7,772 nt of DNA from Deltaproteobacteria bacterium. GTDB lineage: Bacteria; Desulfobacterota; GWC2-55-46; JADFVP01. The stretch covers positions 1-7,772 of the forward strand of contig JAJRYL010000230.1 of the NCBI GenBank assembly GCA_024275855.1. The letters are read 5' to 3'. Of this stretch, positions 1 through 5,230 are shown piece by piece. The translations under genes and the position numbers were made by a program. Below the pieces are notes generated by a model, which did not search any database, was not told the origin of the DNA, and saw nothing but the letters and a program-made list of their open reading frames with translations. Every line of letters begins with the position of its first letter. The first letter of the stretch is position 1.

Positions 1-345
1 AACAAGACCGAGACTCGATCTTTTATCGAAGATGACAACAAGAATTATACGCGAGCCGACTACCGATATATGAATATTGTCCCGCTCACCCTCGTGAAAG
101 AGTATAGAGAACTCCTTTTCTCCGATAAGCTTGGCAAGTCCGCCCGTAGCCGCGATATTACCGGCGGTTAAAGAGGCCAAAGAGGTAGCGTCTATATCCT
201 GAGTATCACCCGTGGAAGAGATCAACTGACCGTCTTTATCGACAAGATAGACGCACTTGGCGTTTGTCTCACGGATCAGCTTCTCTACAACAGCCGATAT
301 CTCCCGGTACTCTTCGTCGAACATTACGAAAGAGGACTGCGCCAT
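1..345 (-). CDS. mglB: MglB-like roadblock/LC7 domain protein (3' end outside window)
   Basis: Reading leftward from an ATG at 345-343, 115 codons are open to the window edge with no stop, so the C-terminus is missing. The protein begins MAQSSFVMFDEEYREISAVV. It contains the roadblock/LC7 signature LASLTAGNIAATGGLAKLIG (residues 56-75), then FSILFHEGERDNIHISVVG and a beta-strand/loop IILVVIFDKRSSLGL near residues 100-114. This pattern is typical of the MglB proteins of deltaproteobacteria. In that family MglB is a cytoplasmic homodimer that stimulates GTP hydrolysis by the Ras-like GTPase MglA, which controls cell polarity and motility. An AAGGGA ribosome site lies a few bases before the ATG. 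The gene sits downstream of porB after a 271-nt gap that contains probable terminators, so it is probably a separate unit. mglA would be expected next, to the left of position 1 (inference). A generic roadblock protein with another GTPase partner is the alternative. Confidence 0.88.
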   Translation of the reverse strand, partial: MAQSSFVMFDEEYREISAVVEKLIRETNAKCVYLVDKDGQLISSTGDTQDIDATSLASLTAGNIAATGGLAKLIGEKEFSILFHEGERDNIHISVVGSRIILVVIFDKRSSLGLV

Positions 346-408
346 CTCAAATCCCTTCTGCTATGGTGTAAAAGCTAAAACTCCTGCATATACTATGCCG
401 CCGTCTAC

Positions 409-464
409 TTAACCGGGCAGCAGGGCAACTTAAAACCCGGCAGCGCGTTAAAAGACCCGGCCTG
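409..464. repeat. Three imperfect short direct repeats upstream of mglB
   Basis: On the plus strand three related segments follow each other: TTAACCGGGCAG (409-420), TTAAAACCCGGCAG (430-443) and TTAAAAGACCCGGCCTG (448-464). Their starts are 21 and 18 bases apart, about two helical turns. They lie 64-119 bases upstream of the mglB start, in the only non-coding space available for its promoter. Because the units contain CCGGG/CCCGG they can also pair with one another, for example CGGCAG with CTGCCG. They may therefore be binding sites for a regulator or an RNA structure in the mglB leader. The repetition is visible; the function is inference. Confidence 0.4.
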
Positions 465-481
465 CCGAAAAAAATTGATAC

Positions 482-518
482 AAAAAAAACGGCTACTAAA
501 CGGAATTACAAACAACCG
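482..518 (-). terminator. Probable intrinsic terminator downstream of porB
   Basis: On the minus strand CGGTTG (518-513) can pair with TAGCCG (495-490), giving six pairs including two G-U across a 17-nt loop. The 3' arm runs directly into eight consecutive T (489-482). The U-run is strong and the stem is weak. It lies about 100 bases after the porB stop and before mglB, so it would separate the two units. Confidence 0.42.
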
Positions 519-580
519 GCCAACAAAGTAATAAGATCGAAGCCTATTTTTCAATCAACAGGCCCGCATCTTATTACCAC

Positions 581-618
581 AAAAGCCGACTTTGAAGATA
601 CCCGTTCGTGATCGGCTT
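581..618 (-). terminator. Weak terminator-like hairpin at the porB stop codon
   Basis: On the minus strand AAGCCGA (618-612), which overlaps the porB stop codon, is complementary over seven bases to TCGGCTT (589-583), with a 22-nt loop. The 3' arm continues into TTTT. The large loop and short U-run make it a poor intrinsic terminator. It may instead be a 3'-end stabilising structure that acts together with the U8 site further downstream. Confidence 0.28.
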
Positions 619-1552
619 AAAAGATCTGCCTGCCTTCAAGGTCGAGCAACCTCTCCCACTCCCGATCTATCTGAGCCTGAATCTTCTCTATAATAACATC
701 GCCGCCCGGTTTAAAGAGGTGTTTGAAGCGGCCCTGCGGCTTCAGCCAGTCTTCTATCGGTTTTTTCTCACGCGGTTTGTAAGTAACTTTCATAACACCA
801 TCTTCAACTTCGTACAGCGGCCAGTAGCAGGTATCCGTAGATAACTTGGCAAGCTGTATGGAGTCTTCAGGCTTGGAGTACCAGCCGAGCGGACATGGGC
901 TCATTACGTTTAAGAAGGTCGGGCCCTTGATCGCCAATGCCTTTGCCGCCTTCTTTTCAAGGTCTTTCCAGTTATGCGGAGAGGCCTGCGCCGCGTACGG
1001 CACGTTATGCGCTACGACTATGCGTGTAAGGTCCTTGCGCCACTCTTCCTTGCCCGGTATCACCTCTCCGGCCGGAGAGGTCGTGGTGTTGGAGCCCATA
1101 GGTGTCGCGCTTGAACGCTGAATACCGGTATTCATATAAGCGCCGTTATCGTAACAGAGGTATAAAAAGTCGTGCCCTCTTTCGAGCGCGCCCGAAAGCG
1201 ACTGAAGCCCTATGTCGTAAGTACCGCCGTCGCCGCCGAAGGCGATAAACTTTGTCTCTTTATCTGCCGGAATCCTGCCCCGTTTTTTAAGAGCGCGGTA
1301 GGCGGTTTCAACCCCCGATATAGTTGCGGCGGAGTTTTCAAAGGCAGAGTGAATCCACGGGATTCTCCACGACGAGTACGGATAGATTGTAGTACCGACC
1401 TCAAGACAGCCCGTAGCCGTAGAGGCCACAAGGTTAGCGTCCGTAGACCTTAACACAAGCCTTACTATCGGCGGAATGCCGCAACCGGCGCAGAGCCTGT
1501 GCCCGCCCGTGAAGAGTTCCTTCTTTCCTGCCAGTTCTTTAAGATTAGCCAT
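617..1552 (-). CDS. porB: Pyruvate:ferredoxin oxidoreductase, beta subunit
   Basis: 311 aa, the usual length for a separate PorB. This subunit carries thiamine diphosphate and the [4Fe-4S] cluster nearest the active site. The expected cluster ligands are C21 and C24 (in RLCAGCG), C49 (TATGCLEVGTT) and C220 (SPCPLGW). The ThDP/Mg motif starts at GDGGTYDIG (residues 107-115) and ends at YDNGAYMNTGIQRS (134-147). The segment TTIYPYSSWRIPWIHSAFEN (residues 54-73) resembles pyruvate-specific beta subunits more than 2-oxoglutarate ones; this is from memory of the families. The start is the ATG at 1552, with GAGG about eight bases upstream. It is the last gene of porGDAB, 64 nt after porA, and that gap contains a stable hairpin. 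Together the four subunits oxidise pyruvate and CoA to acetyl-CoA and CO2 with reduction of ferredoxin, or run in reverse. A branched-chain 2-oxoacid substrate is less likely but not excluded. Confidence 0.96.
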   Translation of the reverse strand: MANLKELAGKKELFTGGHRLCAGCGIPPIVRLVLRSTDANLVASTATGCLEVGTTIYPYSSWRIPWIHSAFENSAATISGVETAYRALKKRGRIPADKETKFIAFGGDGGTYDIGLQSLSGALERGHDFLYLCYDNGAYMNTGIQRSSATPMGSNTTTSPAGEVIPGKEEWRKDLTRIVVAHNVPYAAQASPHNWKDLEKKAAKALAIKGPTFLNVMSPCPLGWYSKPEDSIQLAKLSTDTCYWPLYEVEDGVMKVTYKPREKKPIEDWLKPQGRFKHLFKPGGDVIIEKIQAQIDREWERLLDLEGRQIF

Positions 1553-1574
1553 TTCAAATACCTCGTATCGTTAG

Positions 1575-1598
1575 CCCGGCGGATTATCCGCAGCCGGG
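1575..1598 (-). other. Stable hairpin in the porA-porB intercistronic gap
   Basis: The 64-nt gap contains an inverted repeat. An inner stem GCGGA/TCCGC (1591-1587 with 1583-1579) closes a TAA loop. An outer stem CCCG/CGGG (1598-1595 with 1578-1575) is separated from it by a three-base bulge on the 5' side. That gives nine pairs, all but one G-C. No U-run follows, so it is not an intrinsic terminator. mRNA stabilisation, an endonuclease processing site or control of porB translation are possible (inference). Confidence 0.55.
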
Positions 1599-1616
1599 AC
1601 CTGTTCAATCATCTTT

Positions 1617-2804
1617 TCAGATCGTTATGTACTTGGTCATCTCTTCAACGGTACCGGTTTCCACTACCTTAAGGAGTTCCTCGAAGACACTTTTCGCGTC
1701 TTCAACTTTGTAGTCGCGCCCTCCGAGACCATAGATTCTGCTTATAACCTTCGGACGGTCCTCAAGGTCGTATATAGAAGAGCGAACCTCGTTAAAGAGC
1801 GGCCCTCCGAAGTCGTTAAACGAGTCGGCCCTGTCGAGACAGGCAACCGCCTTTAGACCTTTAAGCGCAGCCGCGATTTCAGCGTGCGGCAACGGCCTGA
1901 ATAACCTTATTCTAAGCACTCCGACCTTAAACCCCTCTTTTCTAAGCTCGTCCACAGCTACCTTCGTGGTTCCGGTCGCAGAGTTGAAGATAACTATCGC
2001 CACATCGGCGTCTTCAAGTTCGTAAGAGTCCAACAGGCCGTATTCACGGCCAAACTTTTGAGCAAACTCGGCAGAGACCTCTTCGACCACGTCCTTTGCT
2101 TCGGCCATAGCCTCAGACTGCTGCTTTTTAAATGTCATATAGTAGTCGGGCAGTGTCATCGCGCCTATTGATATAGGGTTCTCCATATCCTTAAGCAGTG
2201 AGGTCTCCGGCGTATACTCTCCGACAAAATCCTGCACGTTTGCGTCGCTTATAGTCGCCATATTTTCAATAGCATGGCTCGTAATGAAACCGTCGAGACA
2301 GACCATTACCGGCAGCCTTACCTTCTCGGCGATTCTAACCGCCATAAAGACATTGTCATAAGACTCCTGCACGGTCTCCGAGTAGAGCTGCACCCAGCCT
2401 GAATCGCGCGCGCCCATAGAGTCGGAATGGTCGCAATGAATGTTTATCGGCGCAGCGAGCGCCCTGTTTACGTTGGTCAGCACAATAGGTAGCCTGAGGC
2501 CAGACGCTATATAGAGCATCTCCCACATAAGGGCGAGCCCCTGTGACGAAGTTGCCGTCATTACACGCGCGCCCGCAGCGGCGGCGCCTATGCTTGCGCT
2601 CATAGCAGAGTGTTCGGACTCAACCGTAATCAACTCCGTATCTACCTCTCCGTCGGCAACATAAGAAGAGAAGGTCTCTATAATAGCGGTAGACGGGGTT
2701 ATCGGGTAGGCCGGACAGACATCCGGGTTTATCTGTTTCATGGCAAGCGCTACAGCCGAGTTACCGGTAAGCCCCTGCATTTCATTACTCTTCTCTGTAG
2801 CCAT
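1617..2804 (-). CDS. porA: Pyruvate:ferredoxin oxidoreductase, alpha subunit
   Basis: 395 aa, the usual size of a stand-alone PorA. The N-terminal pyrimidine-binding domain contains YPITPST (residues 33-39) and VESEHSAM (61-68), whose E64 lies where the family has its cofactor-activating glutamate. It continues with TSSQGL (85-90) and NRALAAPINIHCDHSDSM (113-130), whose R114 falls where the pyruvate-carboxylate arginine is expected. The C-terminal half contains the transketolase C-terminal-like domain, including VGVLRIRLFRPLP and a CLDRADSFNDFGGPL segment. The start is the ATG at 2804, with AGGAGG seven bases upstream. That ATG shares its A with the porD stop codon (TGATG), so the two genes are probably translationally coupled. 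PorA and PorB together form the active site; PorD and PorG complete the complex. Assignment of pyruvate as substrate rests on motif resemblance and operon order. Confidence 0.96.
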   Translation of the reverse strand: MATEKSNEMQGLTGNSAVALAMKQINPDVCPAYPITPSTAIIETFSSYVADGEVDTELITVESEHSAMSASIGAAAAGARVMTATSSQGLALMWEMLYIASGLRLPIVLTNVNRALAAPINIHCDHSDSMGARDSGWVQLYSETVQESYDNVFMAVRIAEKVRLPVMVCLDGFITSHAIENMATISDANVQDFVGEYTPETSLLKDMENPISIGAMTLPDYYMTFKKQQSEAMAEAKDVVEEVSAEFAQKFGREYGLLDSYELEDADVAIVIFNSATGTTKVAVDELRKEGFKVGVLRIRLFRPLPHAEIAAALKGLKAVACLDRADSFNDFGGPLFNEVRSSIYDLEDRPKVISRIYGLGGRDYKVEDAKSVFEELLKVVETGTVEEMTKYITI

Positions 2805-3097
2805 CAGTCGGCCTCCTCTTCGCTTACCATTTTTATCGCCTTAATCTTGGGCGGGCACTCTGTGTCGCATATTCCGCAACCCTTGCAATGCTCCATATCG
2901 AAACCGACCATCTTGCCGTCTTCAACAATAATAGCCGAATCAGGACACATTACCCAGCAGATAAGACAGTTTGTGCACTTCTCATTATCTAAAACCGGCC
3001 TCAGCTTGCGCCACCCTCCGGTCTCATAACTATCGGCGTTACCACCTTCGTGTATGACTCCTCCCTCAGGAAGCTCTTCGTTATTCTTATCCGTCAT
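2804..3097 (-). CDS. porD: Pyruvate:ferredoxin oxidoreductase, delta subunit (2x[4Fe-4S] ferredoxin type)
   Basis: 97 aa from the ATG at 3097. I chose this start because AAGGAG lies five bases before it. An in-frame start 14 codons upstream (3139) has no comparable site and would add an atypical N-terminus. A hydrophilic N-terminal extension (residues 1-37, with GGWRKLRPV near its end) is typical of PorD. Two classical cluster motifs follow: C41, C44, C47, C51-P and C71, C74, C77, C81-P. They predict two [4Fe-4S] clusters that pass electrons from the PorB cluster to soluble ferredoxin. The gene follows porG after a 117-nt gap holding a hairpin, and its stop overlaps the porA start by one base. 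The C-terminus is acidic (SEEEAD). Confidence 0.95.
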   Translation of the reverse strand: MTDKNNEELPEGGVIHEGGNADSYETGGWRKLRPVLDNEKCTNCLICWVMCPDSAIIVEDGKMVGFDMEHCKGCGICDTECPPKIKAIKMVSEEEAD

Positions 3098-3102
3098 AAC
3101 CT

Positions 3103-3108
3103 CTCCTT
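3103..3108 (-). promoter_or_regulatory. Ribosome binding site that fixes the porD start
   Basis: AAGGAG on the minus strand lies five bases before the ATG at 3097. It follows a short duplication, TTATAAAGG repeated twice in a row (3103-3120), so a second weaker AAAGG lies just upstream. This site supports the 97-aa form of PorD over the longer 111-aa reading. Confidence 0.7.
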
Positions 3109-3180
3109 TATAACCTTTATAATCATCTACCGTAAGCAAAGCGATACAAAAAACAGCGGTTAGAGTTTAAAGCGAACAGG

Positions 3181-3200
3181 GCGGAAGCACTACCGTCCGC
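3181..3200 (-). other. Hairpin in the porG-porD intercistronic gap
   Basis: GCGGA (3200-3196) is complementary to TCCGC (3185-3181) across a 10-nt loop. It lies 15-34 bases after the porG stop and about 85 bases before the porD start. No U-run follows, so termination is unlikely. The five-base stem is the same as in the porA-porB gap hairpin. A processing or stability role is only inference. Confidence 0.38.
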
Positions 3201-3214
3201 GCATAAAAATATAC

Positions 3215-3811
3215 TCAGCCTTCGGAAATACCTTCGTAACCGCTCTTCATCGCCTCTAAGTTGCCGTTGATAACGGCTTCGCTGTATTTTTTAGAGTAAT
3301 TAACCTTAAAGTCGTCCATGAGGTCTTCGAGCGTAATCATGCCCGTAGCCTTTGCCAACGCTCCGAGCATAGGGGTATTAGGTATGTGACGGCCTATTTT
3401 ATCGATAGAAATCTGAGACGCGTCCACTGTAAAGACCTTTGCCGGCTTACCGTCGAGTTCGAGCGCGGTGCGCATTTCAGCCGGAGACTTAGGTGTATTT
3501 ACAATAAAGACCGCGTCTTCGGTGGCACCTTCCGTCACACCGCCGGACGACTCCATGCCGCCTGCCAACGCTATGCCTATAAGGGTCGGGTCCGCTATAA
3601 GAACAAACCCCGGATTCGTAACTGAACAGTGCATCCTTATAGGCTCGTCAGACACCCTGTTGTACGCCTTAACCGGCGCGCCCATTCTTTCTGGTCCGAA
3701 CTCAGGAAAGGCCTGAACGTATTTACCGGTTCTCAGACACGTCTCACCGAGTACCTTTGCCGCGGTAACAACCCCCTGCTGCGCTCTTCCATGCCACCTT
3801 ACTTCAAGCAT
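3215..3811 (-). CDS. porG: Pyruvate:ferredoxin oxidoreductase, gamma subunit
   Basis: 198 aa, a typical gamma-subunit length. The start MLEVRWHGRAQQGVVTAAKV is the family N-terminus, where a glycine-rich HGRGGQG-type sequence is common; here it reads HGRAQQG. Further landmarks are YVQAFPEFGPERMGAPVKAY (residues 31-50), the strand/loop FVLIADPTLI near 69-78, and RHIPNTPMLGALAKATG near 141-157. All match separate PorG/PorC subunits. This subunit packs against the PorA/PorB core in the cytoplasm and is the first gene of porG-porD-porA-porB. The start is the ATG at 3811, with AAAGGA about eight bases upstream. A candidate promoter lies about 100 bases upstream. The altered glycine motif is seen directly; some thermophile homologues also vary there as I recall, so loss of function is not implied. 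The symbol porC is also used for this subunit. Confidence 0.95.
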   Translation of the reverse strand: MLEVRWHGRAQQGVVTAAKVLGETCLRTGKYVQAFPEFGPERMGAPVKAYNRVSDEPIRMHCSVTNPGFVLIADPTLIGIALAGGMESSGGVTEGATEDAVFIVNTPKSPAEMRTALELDGKPAKVFTVDASQISIDKIGRHIPNTPMLGALAKATGMITLEDLMDDFKVNYSKKYSEAVINGNLEAMKSGYEGISEG

Positions 3812-3916
3812 TGTTTATTTCCTTTCTATCTATTTTTTTCACCACCCGGCCTTTAAACGCCTTGCGGCTCTGTAGCTCTGTTCTTCCCAAGGTACAAACT
3901 CAGACCTTAAGCACTT

Positions 3917-3945
3917 ACTATATGATAAAACATACCTTAACACAA
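3917..3945 (-). promoter_or_regulatory. Candidate sigma70-type promoter of the porGDAB operon
   Basis: On the minus strand TTGTGT (3945-3940) is followed after 17 bases by TATAGT (3922-3917). The -10 box matches the consensus at five of six bases and the -35 box at three of six. Transcription would start near 3910, giving a leader of about 100 nt before porG. It lies directly after a terminator-like hairpin, a sensible place for an operon boundary. No operator is recognisable. Confidence 0.5.
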
Positions 3946-3985
3946 AAAAGAACGGCTTACACACATGACTCAAACAGATAAACCG
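3944..3985 (-). terminator. Probable intrinsic terminator of the dnaX-ebfC-recR transcript
   Basis: On the minus strand CGGTTTA (3985-3979) pairs with TAAGCCG (3959-3953) over seven positions, one of them G-U, with a 19-nt loop. It is followed by TTCTTTTTT. It lies after recR and the tandem array and immediately before the por promoter. The long loop lowers confidence. Confidence 0.45.
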
Positions 3986-4053
3986 ATTACAGACAAGACA
4001 CCTGTGTAACCCAAGAGACAATCAAGACACGCCGCTTGCTTTATATAAACCGG

Positions 4054-4210
4054 CGTGCTCGTAACAGACCGCAATACCAAAAACGCCCCGTCAGCTAACC
4101 GGCCACGTACTCATAACAGGCCGCAATACCGATAACGCCCCGTCAGCTAACCGCCCACGTGCTCGTAACAGACCGCTAATACCAATAACGACCCGTCAAC
4201 TAACCGCCCA
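4054..4210. repeat. Tandem array of three 52-53-bp non-coding units
   Basis: Three head-to-tail units occupy 4054-4105 (52 bp), 4106-4157 (52 bp) and 4158-4210 (53 bp, one extra T). Each plus-strand unit runs from CGTGCTCGTAACAG through CAATACC and AACGCCCCGTCAGC to TAACCGCCCA. Units 1 and 2 differ at about six positions, and unit 3 has its own few changes. Degenerate edges remain on both sides: ATAAACCGG at 4045-4053 and, after CGTGC, again at 4216-4224. Unit junctions create CACGTG at 4156-4161 and 4209-4214. The period is not a multiple of three and every frame is interrupted, so it is not coding. The minus strand, the RNA-like sense after recR, is G-rich. The rest of the gap 3812-4238 holds only the candidate terminator and promoter listed separately; I see no gene in it. 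Confidence 0.9.
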
Positions 4211-4238
4211 CGTGCATAAACCGGCCCACACGCCGTGG

Positions 4239-4838
4239 TTATACAGACCTTCTGCCGGCAAGCGCGCGGCCAAGCGTTACGCCGTCCATATACTCCACAT
4301 AACTGCCTACCGGTACACCCGAGGCGAGACGTGTAAGCGTAACGCCGAACGGTTTTAGAATACGGGCGAGATAGAGCGCGGTAGCCTCTCCTTCGGCATC
4401 GAAACCGGTTGCGAGTATTACCTCTGTTATATCGTTCGATTCTACTCTGTCGGTAAGCTCTTTTATCCGAATTTCATCAGGCCCCACGCCTTTTAACGGC
4501 GCGAGATTGCCGTGCAGTATGTGGTAGAGGCCGGAGAAACCACCAGCCGCGTCAAGGGCCATCATATCTTTAAAGTCCGACACGACACAAATAATGGCGT
4601 TGTTGCGCTTCGGGTCGGCGCAGGTCGGACACGGATCGGTCGCCGAAAAGGCCATACACGTTCCGCAGAGCTTTACCTTGTCTTTAAGGGTATCGAGGCT
4701 ATCTACAAGCTCTTCCACGTAACCGCTCTTTGAGTTGAGTATAAAGAGCGCGAGACGGGTAGCCGATTTTTCACCTATTCCCGGAAGCCTCGAAAAAGAC
4801 TGTATAAGCCTGTCTATAGGCTCCGCATATTGTACCAA
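4239..4838 (-). CDS. recR: Recombination mediator protein RecR
   Basis: 199 aa from a TTG at 4838, giving MVQYAEPIDRLIQSFSRLPG, the usual RecR N-terminus. An in-frame TTG at 4853 would add five residues but has no spaced ribosome site, whereas GGGG lies about seven bases before 4838. Domains in order: helix-hairpin-helix SRLPGIGEKSATRLA (16-30); zinc finger C58, C61, C70, C73; Toprim domain from AIICVVSDFKDMMALD (81-96) to TEVILATGFDAEGEATALYL (138-157); and the C-terminal LASGVPVGSYVEYMD...TLGRALAGRR. RecR works with RecO and RecF to load RecA at gaps coated with single-strand binding protein. Odd point: the Toprim glutamate usual in CVVE is serine here (S87), while D91 is kept. It is the third gene of dnaX-ebfC-recR, about 60 nt after ebfC. 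The three-unit tandem array lies just after its stop. Confidence 0.95.
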   Translation of the reverse strand: MVQYAEPIDRLIQSFSRLPGIGEKSATRLALFILNSKSGYVEELVDSLDTLKDKVKLCGTCMAFSATDPCPTCADPKRNNAIICVVSDFKDMMALDAAGGFSGLYHILHGNLAPLKGVGPDEIRIKELTDRVESNDITEVILATGFDAEGEATALYLARILKPFGVTLTRLASGVPVGSYVEYMDGVTLGRALAGRRSV

Positions 4839-4900
4839 GAAACACCCCGTCAACCCCGAATATGCCGGAGCGGTAAAGAGCTAAAGAGTACTTAAGCCCG

Positions 4901-5230
4901 TTATTTAAAGATGGAAGAGAGGTCCATGCCGCCGCCTAAACCACCGGTCACCTTGCCCATCTCCTCGTTCATCATCTCTTTGCTCTTTTTCATGCCTTCG
5001 TTAACGGCTGCCACAACAAGGTCTTGCAGCATATCTATATCGTCGCTATCCACTACCGTCGGGTCTATCTGAAGCGAGAGAAGCTCCTGAGCGCCGTTAA
5101 CGGTAGCCACCACCATGCCGCCGCCTACAAAGGCCTCGCACTTTCTCGTGCTCAGCTCGTTCTGTATCTCCCCCATGCGCTCTTGCATCTTCTGCGCCTG
5201 CTTCATTAAATCGCCAAGCTGTTTAGACAT
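4901..5230 (-). CDS. ebfC: YbaB/EbfC family nucleoid-associated protein
   Basis: 109 aa from the ATG at 5230. AGGAGG ends seven bases before it, while the alternative GTG at 5236 is too close to that site. The product starts MSKQLGDLMKQAQKMQERMG, the helical, Met/Gln-rich N-terminus of the family. It continues with the conserved core FVGGGMVVATVNGAQELLSL and DPTVVDSDDIDMLQDLVVAA. It ends in the helix MKKSKEMMNEEMGKVTGG and a Gly/Met-rich tail (GGLGGGMDLSSIFK). EbfC/YbaB proteins are small cytoplasmic dimers that bind DNA. The gene overlaps the end of dnaX by 8 nt and is followed by recR, a very widely conserved order. Translational coupling with dnaX is likely because the ribosome site lies inside the dnaX reading frame. 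Confidence 0.95.
   Translation of the reverse strand: MSKQLGDLMKQAQKMQERMGEIQNELSTRKCEAFVGGGMVVATVNGAQELLSLQIDPTVVDSDDIDMLQDLVVAAVNEGMKKSKEMMNEEMGKVTGGLGGGMDLSSIFK

Noticed and set aside
1172..1453. Plus-strand open frames inside porB, porA, porG, recR, ebfC and dnaX (example given)
   Set aside because: All lie opposite strongly conserved minus-strand genes, have no ribosome sites or motifs, and are explained as antisense shadows.
3098..3139. Longer PorD of 111 residues starting at 3139
   Set aside because: The extra 14 codons read through the porD ribosome binding region (AAGGAG at 3108-3103); the ATG at 3097 is correctly spaced from it.
3839..4021. 60-residue minus-strand open frame in the recR-porG gap
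   Set aside because: It begins with TTG without a ribosome site, overlaps the candidate terminator and promoter, and has no recognisable domain.
4054..4210. CRISPR array or integron attC sites
   Set aside because: The copies are contiguous with no variable spacers, and the units lack paired RYYYAAC/GTTRRRY core sites. No cas or integrase gene is present.
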